This document shows, one piece after another, positions 1 to 6,798 of a stretch of 42,449 nucleotides of DNA. Source of the DNA: Bacteroidota bacterium (GTDB lineage Bacteria > Bacteroidota > Bacteroidia > Bacteroidales > P3). The position numbers and the translations under genes were made by a program. Position 1 is the stretch's first letter; every line of letters begins with the position of its first letter. The DNA lies in NCBI GenBank assembly GCA_017860275.1, contig JAFNAQ010000020.1, forward strand, positions 1 through 42,449, written 5' to 3'. Below the pieces are notes generated by a model that saw only the letters and a program-made list of their open reading frames with translations, had not been told where the DNA came from and did not search any database.

Positions 1-133
1 ATTATTAAACGTATCGCTACGCCTATTAATCTTCGCTACCTTTGGTTTCCATAATTTCAATGATCTGTATCCCCTCTCATTATCAATCTCGCCTCTGTCA
101 CTCTCATCTACCCGTTGTATCCGATTGGGAGTG

Positions 134-164
134 CAAAGGTACTATCTTTTTCTAAACTACCAAA
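134..164 (-). promoter_or_regulatory. Leftward Bacteroidota-type promoter
   Basis: On the minus strand there is TTTG (164-161), 19 bp, then TACCTTTG (141-134). This matches the Bacteroidota sigma consensus TTTG-N19..21-TAnnTTTG exactly. Transcription would start near 127 and run left out of the window, so the transcribed gene is not visible. Confidence 0.6.
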
Positions 165-330
165 TTTTATCGCAAAGTTTTATGCTTTATTTTTTATTGA
201 ATCATCTTAACTCTCTGAAAAAGATGGAAAAGTATAAGCGATTATTTTTTGTGCTTTTTATCCGTTTTTGCATTATATCCGCTTTTATTTTGTCGTGCAT
301 TGGTATTCCTTGACGTTTTATTGCAATATA

Positions 331-360
331 GGGTTGGGTTGGGTTGGGTTGGGTTGGGTT
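331..360 (+). repeat. Six tandem GGGTT repeats (potential G-quadruplex)
   Basis: GGGTT is repeated six times without interruption. Six runs of three G separated by TT loops satisfy the usual G-quadruplex pattern on the plus strand. The repeat lies in non-coding DNA between a leftward promoter and the kdsD 3' end. Confidence 0.85.
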
Positions 361-571
361 ATCGTGCTTGAATATCTTTGGATATGTCTTTTTTGTGTGG
401 GGGGCTATGGAAAGGTCAATTCGTGGGTTTGCTATAATTTTATCGGTTTTATATTATATACATATATATATAGGTAAATATGTTTGGATGTGCGATTATT
501 GCTTTTGCAGTATTGTTAATTTTAAGAAATATATTTTGGCGTTTTATGGCTAGATACTTGTTTTGGCGCTC

Positions 572-628
572 CGGAATCTTATTCTATGGCTGTGTAATTT
601 GATTCTATTTTTCTAGAATCTTATTCTA
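572..628. repeat. 21-bp-period palindromic repeat array, copy 1
   Basis: Quasi-palindromic 15-mers related to TAGAATCTTATTCTA start at 572, 593 (degenerate, about 11 of 15) and 614 (perfect), exactly 21 bp apart. The same family forms arrays at 11755-11882 and 41632-41709. Confidence 0.7.
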
Positions 629-721
629 TTTTGCTAAATTCTTTATTTCCAAAAAAATATACTTCGTTTCTGTAAGTTTTTATCTGAGAAATATAAAATT
701 ATACGAGGAAAAAATTAAAAT

Positions 722-753
722 AGAGTAGCTTTATTTTCAAAATGAGCTACTCT
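722..753 (-). terminator. Candidate terminator hairpin downstream of kdsD
   Basis: AGAGTAGCT (722-730) and AGCTACTCT (745-753) form a perfect 9-bp stem. In the leftward direction it is followed by a T-rich stretch. It lies about 155 nt past the kdsD stop, which is far for a simple terminator, so the assignment is tentative. Confidence 0.4.
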
Positions 754-908
754 TTATCCTTAAGAACAAAATATCTGCATTTTTTGCTCCTAATTTGGAT
801 ATTAATTATAGGAAATTAACGAATAGATTTTTCTTCTCAAACAATAATATGAGTTCGTTGTAGTAAAAATAGCAGTAATAGACACTGTTAATAGCAGTGC
901 CACTACGG

Positions 909-1877
909 TTATATTATTCCTTCTCGTAATAGGTCGTGAAGGTGTATTACTCCTACATATTTGTTTTTGTCGTTTACTACTAGTAGTTGCGTTATAGAGT
1001 GATTTTTCATTACGTCGAGGGCTGTAATTGCAAACTCTGATTTATTTATTGTCTTAGGGTTTTTGGTCATTATATCCTCTGCCTTTAGCTCGTTGATTGG
1101 GAGGTTATTCGATAGCATCCTTCTTAGGTCTCCATCGGTTATTACTCCAACTATCATATCATTTTCTATTACTGCTGCACAGCCTAATCTCTTTGAGGTT
1201 ATCTCTAGTAATGCTTCGGATAGTGGTGTCTGAGGGGTTACATGTGGTGTTTCGTTGTTTGGGTAAAGGTTTGATACTTTTAAGTATAGTCTCTTTCCTA
1301 ATGCTCCTCCTGGGTGATATTTTGCGAAGTCTCTTGAGGTGAAACCTCTACATTCCAATAGGGCTACCGCTAAGGCATCTCCCATTACTAATTGTGCTGT
1401 TGTTGATGAGGTTGGTGCAAGGTTGTTTGGGCATGCTTCTCTTTCTACATAGGAGTTTAGACAGTAGTCTGCTCCTTTTGCAAGTGCTGAATTCATATTC
1501 CCAACTATTGCTACCAGTTTGTTTCCTGCATTTTTTATTAATGGTATTAGTACCTTTATCTCTGGGGTGTCGCCACTCTTTGATATACATATAATTATAT
1601 CCTCTGGTTGTATTATGCCTAAGTCTCCATGTATTGCATCGGCTGCATGCATAAAAACAGAAGGGGTGCCTGTTGAGTTTAGTGTTGATACTATCTTTGT
1701 CCCAATATTTGCACTCTTTCCAATTCCACTGACAATTACTCTACCTTTTGAATTGAAAATCAGTTCAACAACTTTTACGAAGTCATCGTTGATATAATTA
1801 TTTAGATTTTCTATTGCCAATGCTTCTTGACTAATTGTCTCATTTGCAATACGTTTTATTTCTTCAGCGGTTTTCAC
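909..1877 (-). CDS. kdsD: Arabinose-5-phosphate isomerase, KpsF/GutQ family
   Basis: The 322-residue product should convert D-ribulose 5-phosphate to D-arabinose 5-phosphate, the first step towards Kdo of lipopolysaccharide. The N-terminal SIS sugar-isomerase domain shows SGIGKS (50-55) and the family stretch HAADAIHGDLG (77-87). Two CBS domains follow, roughly 206-265 and 270-322. Length and layout are normal for KpsF/GutQ enzymes. The start codon is GTG. The frame has no ATG upstream before a stop, so GTG is the only reasonable start. It is divergent from recQ across 131 bp and transcribed alone. The family assignment is firm; the symbol kdsD versus kpsF or gutQ is by convention. Confidence 0.93.
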   Translation of the reverse strand: MKTAEEIKRIANETISQEALAIENLNNYINDDFVKVVELIFNSKGRVIVSGIGKSANIGTKIVSTLNSTGTPSVFMHAADAIHGDLGIIQPEDIIICISKSGDTPEIKVLIPLIKNAGNKLVAIVGNMNSALAKGADYCLNSYVEREACPNNLAPTSSTTAQLVMGDALAVALLECRGFTSRDFAKYHPGGALGKRLYLKVSNLYPNNETPHVTPQTPLSEALLEITSKRLGCAAVIENDMIVGVITDGDLRRMLSNNLPINELKAEDIMTKNPKTINKSEFAITALDVMKNHSITQLLVVNDKNKYVGVIHLHDLLREGII

Positions 1878-1898
1878 AATTAATTATTTTCGTTCAAA

Positions 1899-1931
1899 TT
1901 TGCATTCTTATAAAAAAAAGCAGTAATTTAG
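1899..1931 (+). promoter_or_regulatory. Possible recQ promoter
   Basis: TTTG (1899-1902), 21 bp, then TAATTTAG (1924-1931) matches the Bacteroidota consensus with one mismatch in the -7 element. The -7 element lies inside the inverted repeat 1917-1957. Confidence 0.35.
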
Positions 1932-1957
1932 CATAATGAAATATTATTTACTGCTTT
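1917..1957. promoter_or_regulatory. Inverted repeat between kdsD and recQ
   Basis: AAAGCAGTAA (1917-1926) and TTACTGCTTT (1948-1957) are perfect inverted arms separated by 21 bp. A second palindrome, CTTTGTAG-G-CTACAAAG, lies at 1954-1970. Because the flanking genes diverge, these are more likely operator or leader structures than terminators. A minus-strand -7-like TATCTTTG (1973-1966) falls in the second palindrome, but I find no matching -33 element. Confidence 0.4.
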
Positions 1958-2008
1958 GTAGGCTACAAAGATACGTAATAATATTTAGATTAAAGAAATC
2001 ACATTACG

Positions 2009-4225
2009 ATGAAAGAGGAAGAATTTATTGCGGATAAACTTGATTTACATAGTGAACTGAAGAGAATTTTTGGGTTCAACAAATTCAAAGGAGAGCAAGA
2101 GGCGGTCATAAAAAGTTTGCTTGAGGGAAAGGATACTTTTGTTATTATGCCAACGGGTGGAGGAAAATCTCTATGTTATCAGTTACCTGCTCTTATTAAG
2201 CCTGGATGTGCTATTATTGTATCTCCTCTTATCTCTCTTATGAAAAACCAAGTCGATGCCATTAGGAATTTCGGTTCTATTCATGGTGTTGCTCATTTCC
2301 TAAACTCTTCACTTTCTCGCAATGAGATTAAGGATGTGAAGGAAGACATGAAGAATGGTGTTACGAAGTTATTATATGTTGCACCAGAAAGTCTTACCAA
2401 GGAAGAGAATGTGGAATTTCTTAAAGATATTGAAATATCTTTCTTTGCTATTGATGAGGCTCACTGTATTTCGGAATGGGGACATGATTTCCGTCCTGAA
2501 TATAGAAGACTCAAACCCATAATTGATGCTATTGGGAAAAATGTACCACTGATTGCTCTTACTGCCACTGCTACTCCTAAGGTTCAACATGATATTATGA
2601 AGAATTTGGAGATGCAGGATGCTAACGTTTTTATTTCATCATTTAACCGTCCTAATCTTTATTACGAAATACGTCCAAAGCCTAAAAAGGATGTTGATGT
2701 AAACCGTGAGATTATTCGTTTTATTAAAGAAAACACTGGCAAATCAGGTGTTATCTATTGCTTGAGCCGTAAGATGGTTGAGGAGTTGGCAGAGACTCTT
2801 GTCTTGAATGGGATTAAGGCACTGCCTTATCATGCTGGGCTTGATGCTTCAACAAGGGCTCAAAATCAAGATAAGTTTTTGATGGAAGAGGCCGATGTAA
2901 TAGTTGCAACCATTGCCTTTGGTATGGGTATAGATAAACCAGACGTTAGATTTGTTATTCACTACGATATGCCTAAATCTCTTGAGGGTTATTACCAAGA
3001 GACTGGTCGTGCAGGAAGAGATGACGGAGAAGGAAGATGTATTGCTTTTTACTCCGAACAAGATATTATTAAGCTAGAGAAATTTCTTAATGACAAACCC
3101 GTAGCCGAGAGAGAGGTTGCTCTTCAACTTATGAATGAGACAATTTCTTATTGCGAAAGCTCGGTTTGTAGAAGGATTAATCTCTTGCATTATTTTGGGG
3201 AAGAATATCCTCATGATAATTGTGGCTCTTGCGACAATTGCTTAAGCCCTAAACCTAGAACTGAGGCATCGGAAGATGTAGAACTTATTCTTGAAACTGT
3301 TTTAGAGGTTAAGCAAATACTCAAATCAATAGATATTGCAAATATCCTAACTGGTGTTACCACAGGGCAAACCAAGGCATTTAAGAATGTGCCTCAATGG
3401 GGAGTTGGAGCAGATAAGAAATTTGTCTATTGGAAGGCTGTTATTCGTCAAGCACTGATAGAAGATTTACTTTCTAAGGAAATTGAAAATTACGGTATTC
3501 TTAAACTTACTCAACAAGGACATAAATTCCTAAAGAAGACCTACCCTATTCTTGTACCTGAAGACCATGATTATTCGCATAATGAAGATTCCGACGATTT
3601 AGTTGTTCCTGTGAGTGAAGCAGGAGAAGGTGGCGACAAAGTCCTATTTACTATACTAAAGGATTTGAGAAAGAAGATTGCTACAAAAGAAAAGCTCCCC
3701 CCTTATGTTATCTTCGAAGATAGGTCTTTGGAAGATATGACCGTTCAATATCCTATTTTAATGGATGAGATGCAAAAGATTATTGGCGTTGGAGTTAGCA
3801 AGGCACAGAAATATGGTGAAGAATTTCTTAAGGTAATTAAAAAATATGTTGAGGAGAATGAAATAGAACGTCCTCAAGATCTAATTGTAAAGAGCGTTGT
3901 CAATAAATCTGGTCTTAAGGTTTATATCATTAAGAGTATTGATAAAAAATTACCTTTGGACGATATTGCCCTTGCCAAGAGTCTTGACCTTGACGAACTA
4001 TTAAAAGAGATTGAAAGAATTGTTTCCTCTGGAACAAAACTCGATATATCTTATTATGTGAAAGATGCCGTTGATGAGTATCATCAAGAAGAGATACTTG
4101 AACTTCTAAAGGAAAGTGAAACGGATAATATTAAAGAGATATTAGCAGAGCTTGGAGAAGAAGAATATACAGAAGAAGAGGTTAGACTTATGAGAATTAT
4201 GTTCTTATCTCAATATGCAAACTAA
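2009..4225 (+). CDS. recQ: ATP-dependent DNA helicase RecQ
   Basis: This 738-residue 3'-5' DNA helicase acts in recombination and fork repair. Walker A is MPTGGGKS (47-54) and the DEAH box is D149-H152, in the typical RecQ context that continues CISEWGHDFRP. The second RecA-like domain carries GRAGRD. The zinc-binding RecQ-C region has the four-cysteine pattern C-x(n)-CGSCDNC near 400-425. An HRDC domain follows at about 545-620, then an extra acidic helical tail of roughly 110 residues that is common in Bacteroidota RecQ and absent from the E. coli enzyme. It is probably co-transcribed with aroB, whose ATG lies 5 bp after the recQ stop. Confidence 0.97.
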   Translation: MKEEEFIADKLDLHSELKRIFGFNKFKGEQEAVIKSLLEGKDTFVIMPTGGGKSLCYQLPALIKPGCAIIVSPLISLMKNQVDAIRNFGSIHGVAHFLNSSLSRNEIKDVKEDMKNGVTKLLYVAPESLTKEENVEFLKDIEISFFAIDEAHCISEWGHDFRPEYRRLKPIIDAIGKNVPLIALTATATPKVQHDIMKNLEMQDANVFISSFNRPNLYYEIRPKPKKDVDVNREIIRFIKENTGKSGVIYCLSRKMVEELAETLVLNGIKALPYHAGLDASTRAQNQDKFLMEEADVIVATIAFGMGIDKPDVRFVIHYDMPKSLEGYYQETGRAGRDDGEGRCIAFYSEQDIIKLEKFLNDKPVAEREVALQLMNETISYCESSVCRRINLLHYFGEEYPHDNCGSCDNCLSPKPRTEASEDVELILETVLEVKQILKSIDIANILTGVTTGQTKAFKNVPQWGVGADKKFVYWKAVIRQALIEDLLSKEIENYGILKLTQQGHKFLKKTYPILVPEDHDYSHNEDSDDLVVPVSEAGEGGDKVLFTILKDLRKKIATKEKLPPYVIFEDRSLEDMTVQYPILMDEMQKIIGVGVSKAQKYGEEFLKVIKKYVEENEIERPQDLIVKSVVNKSGLKVYIIKSIDKKLPLDDIALAKSLDLDELLKEIERIVSSGTKLDISYYVKDAVDEYHQEEILELLKESETDNIKEILAELGEEEYTEEEVRLMRIMFLSQYAN

Positions 4226-4230
4226 TATTA

Positions 4231-5241
4231 ATGAATAGTCTAAAGGATTTACAGAACTTTTTATCACAAAGTCCATATCAATCTTGTAAGAAATTTATCC
4301 TCATTGATGAGAATACTTTTTCCTATTGCTTACCTGAGTTAATTGAAGAGGTTGATGCTTTAAATGGGGCAGAAATTCTAGAGATTGAATCAGGTGAGGC
4401 GAGCAAATCACTTGCAATTGTTGAGCAGCTTTGTGGTGCATTGATTGAATCGGGTGCCGACAAATCAAGTATATTAATTTCTCTTGGAGGAGGAGTAATA
4501 ACTGATTTAGGGGGATTTATTGCCTCCGTCTTTAAAAGAGGTATTAGACATATTGTTATTCCAACAACTCTTTTATCTATGGTAGATGCCTCAATAGGTG
4601 GCAAAACAGCAGTTAACTTAGCCGAGATAAAGAATCAGATAGGAACAATCTATCAACCAATATTTACTGCCATACATTTCCCTTTTCTTGAGACTCTTGA
4701 CCAAAGACAGATACTAAATGGTGCTGCCGAAATGATTAAGATTGCTCTTGTTTGCGATAGTGATTTATGGGATAAGATGAGGAATCATTCTCCAATAGAT
4801 GAAATTGGGTTTGATGAGGAGTTGATAATTTCTTGCATAAATCTCAAAGAGGCTATTGTAGAAAAAGACCTCTATGAAGAAGATTTAAGAAAGATACTAA
4901 ATTTCGGTCATAGTATTGGGCACGCTTTCGAATCCTTATCTATTAGTAAAGGAGAAGATTTGCTTCACGGTGAGGCAGTAGCAATGGGTATTTACTACGA
5001 AATAAGATTAAGCGAGCTAATACTCAATTTCCCTAAGAATAAGGCTAAAGAGATATATGATTATCTTCGTAAATACTATAAAATTGAATCTATTAAAGAG
5101 AATATCAATGAAATTCTCAATTATATTATTGCCGATAAGAAGAATTTCGAGGATAAATTCCAATTTATTCTTCTAAAAGATATTGCTGACCCTCAAATAA
5201 ATATCCCTATATCGAAGGAAGAACTTCTTGCAACAGAATAA
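4231..5241 (+). CDS. aroB: 3-dehydroquinate synthase
   Basis: The enzyme converts DAHP to 3-dehydroquinate in the shikimate pathway, using NAD+ and a divalent metal. GGGVITDLGGF (86-96) is the NAD-binding glycine loop, PTTLLSMVDASIGGK (111-125) is the family signature, and later stretches NFGHSIGHAFE and HGEAVAMG supply metal-binding histidines. At 336 residues it is slightly shorter than many homologues but complete at both ends. It follows recQ by 5 bp, so the two probably share a transcript; there is no obvious functional link between them. Confidence 0.95.
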   Translation: MNSLKDLQNFLSQSPYQSCKKFILIDENTFSYCLPELIEEVDALNGAEILEIESGEASKSLAIVEQLCGALIESGADKSSILISLGGGVITDLGGFIASVFKRGIRHIVIPTTLLSMVDASIGGKTAVNLAEIKNQIGTIYQPIFTAIHFPFLETLDQRQILNGAAEMIKIALVCDSDLWDKMRNHSPIDEIGFDEELIISCINLKEAIVEKDLYEEDLRKILNFGHSIGHAFESLSISKGEDLLHGEAVAMGIYYEIRLSELILNFPKNKAKEIYDYLRKYYKIESIKENINEILNYIIADKKNFEDKFQFILLKDIADPQINIPISKEELLATE

Positions 5242-5244
5242 AAT

Positions 5245-5275
5245 TTTGTTATTATTTGATTTGTATTTATATTTG
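5245..5275 (+). promoter_or_regulatory. Promoter of the T9SS protein gene at 5306
   Basis: TTTG (5245-5248), 19 bp, then TATATTTG (5268-5275) is an exact Bacteroidota promoter match. Transcription should begin near 5282, giving a leader of about 24 nt before the ATG at 5306. It separates the recQ-aroB unit from the genes downstream. Confidence 0.65.
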
Positions 5276-5305
5276 CAGCCTAATTAATCAAAAAACATTA
5301 TTATT

Positions 5306-6274
5306 ATGAAGAAAACATTATTATTTATTTTTGTTCTTGGTTTTGCGTTTTCCACCTTCGCACAAAATTCATTTCAAAACGCAGGTTTCGAGTCTTGGAC
5401 TGGAAATAGTCCTACTGGCTGGAATACATTAGGTGTTAGTGGTCTAACTCTTAGTGATATATCAAAAGTAACAACGCCGCATTCAGGAACATATGCAATT
5501 GGTGTTGCTGCAAAGCCTCTTTCTCCAACAATAGCAACTATGCTTTCTACATTATTGGGAATGGAAGTGCCTTCTGGTACAGTTATCCCTGGCTTACTTA
5601 CAAATTCTACCATTGATTTAATGGGAGCATTTACCTTATTAGGAGGCTCGGATAGTGCTGAAGTGGATTTTAATTCATTACTTGCTGTTTTCACTGATGG
5701 AACTCCAGTAACGGCTAATCCTATTAGTATAGACGGGTATTATAATTGGACTGCAACAGACTCTATAAATGAATATTTTTCATTACTTAGTCTTGTTGTT
5801 AGTAACACATCTGGCACAAGAGAAGTAGTAGGTTTTGGAGCTTTTCCTATGGATTTCTCTAAGAACAATACAAAATTGGTATATAATAGTTTTTCTATAC
5901 CTATTATATATTTAAATCCTACTGCATCGGCAACTGAGGTTATATTCCTTGCAACAACGATGAATGATGACACTACAGCAACTACTTTCTCAAAGCTATA
6001 TCTTGACGACCTTACAATAACTACAGGTGTTGGTCTTAGCAAGATAAATACTGGGGAAAACTCTTTTGTAATATATCCAAACCCTTCAAATGGAGAGTTT
6101 TCAATTGGAGCTAATGATGCAGAAGTTAGAGTTGTTAATATTCTCGGTCAAGAGATTATTCCTTCAATGAAGTATTTCAACAATATGACTCTTAAGATTG
6201 AAGAAAAGGGAGTATACTTTGTAAGTGTAAAACAAGGAACTAAGTCTTCTGTAGAAAAATTAATTATTAAATAA
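5306..6274 (+). CDS. T9SS-exported protein with type A C-terminal sorting domain
   Basis: This 322-residue protein starts with a signal peptide (residues 1-19, STFA before Gln20) and ends with a T9SS type A sorting domain from about 250 (FVIYPNPSNGEFSIG through the closing KLIIK). It should cross the outer membrane through the type IX system and lose the sorting domain. The middle part, rich in Ser, Thr and Asn and beginning with a FESWTGNSPTGW stretch, resembles carbohydrate-binding-like beta-sandwich regions of surface proteins, but I do not recognise a specific family. The mature N-terminus would be Gln. It has its own promoter and precedes lptE by 23 bp. Its function is unknown. Confidence 0.85.
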   Translation: MKKTLLFIFVLGFAFSTFAQNSFQNAGFESWTGNSPTGWNTLGVSGLTLSDISKVTTPHSGTYAIGVAAKPLSPTIATMLSTLLGMEVPSGTVIPGLLTNSTIDLMGAFTLLGGSDSAEVDFNSLLAVFTDGTPVTANPISIDGYYNWTATDSINEYFSLLSLVVSNTSGTREVVGFGAFPMDFSKNNTKLVYNSFSIPIIYLNPTASATEVIFLATTMNDDTTATTFSKLYLDDLTITTGVGLSKINTGENSFVIYPNPSNGEFSIGANDAEVRVVNILGQEIIPSMKYFNNMTLKIEEKGVYFVSVKQGTKSSVEKLIIK

Positions 6275-6297
6275 CTAAGAAAGTAAAAAATATAGTT

Positions 6298-6798
6298 TTG
6301 AGAAAAATTCATGCTTTATTATTTCTAGTAATCATGTTAGCATCCTGTGCAGGGGGGTACTCCTTCACAGGAGCTTCCATTTCTGCGGATACCAAAACAT
6401 TTAGTGTTGAGCAATTTCTGAATAGAGCAAAGATTGTACAGCCTATGTTGGCTTCGGAGATTACAAATCAACTAATCAAAAAAATTAATACAGGAACTAA
6501 TCTTCGCTCTATTAATGAAGATGCTGATTTGAATTTTAAAGGCACTATAACGGGGTATAGTGTTAGTCCTGTTTCTATTCAAGGCAATGATAAGGCTGCA
6601 AAGAATCGTCTAACAATTACTGTAAAGGTTAGCTTTATCAATAAGAAAGATAAGAAGATGAATTTTGAGCAAAGCTTTACTCGTTACAAGGATTATGATA
6701 GTTCCCTCTCTCTAAACGAAGTTGAGGAAACTTTAATGAAACAAATTAATGAAGAGCTCGTTGAAGACATATTCAACAAGGCTCTAGTAAACTGGTAA
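6298..6798 (+). CDS. lptE: LPS assembly outer-membrane lipoprotein LptE family
   Basis: LptE plugs the LptD barrel that inserts lipopolysaccharide into the outer membrane. The 166-residue product has a lipoprotein signal with the lipobox LASC (Cys17). It then follows the Bacteroidota LptE pattern closely: YSFTGASI after the Cys, an F-x-N-R-A-x-x-V-Q-P segment, RLTITVKVSF in the middle and a C-terminal DIFNKALVNW. The start codon is TTG at 6298; no ATG in frame lies ahead of the signal peptide, so the TTG appears genuine. The stop overlaps the next start by one base (TAATG), indicating translational coupling to the DUF2723 gene. Confidence 0.88.
   Translation: MRKIHALLFLVIMLASCAGGYSFTGASISADTKTFSVEQFLNRAKIVQPMLASEITNQLIKKINTGTNLRSINEDADLNFKGTITGYSVSPVSIQGNDKAAKNRLTITVKVSFINKKDKKMNFEQSFTRYKDYDSSLSLNEVEETLMKQINEELVEDIFNKALVNW

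Larger units (their letters stand above)
1..908. other. Intergenic region with repeats, no convincing gene
   Basis: I see no credible coding sequence here. The short open frames at 125-553 have biased composition, overlap the GGGTT repeat and resemble nothing I recognise. The region holds a leftward promoter (134-164), six GGGTT repeats (331-360), a 21-bp-period repeat array (572-628) and a hairpin (722-753) that could end the kdsD transcript. The leader made from the promoter would occupy about 1-127 and leave the window. Confidence 0.6.

Noticed and set aside
125-553. Short open frames in the left intergenic region
   Set aside because: They overlap each other and the GGGTT repeat, have skewed composition and no recognisable domain or start signal.
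1917-1957. Rho-independent terminator
   Set aside because: The flanking genes diverge, so neither needs a terminator here; a leader or operator structure is more likely.
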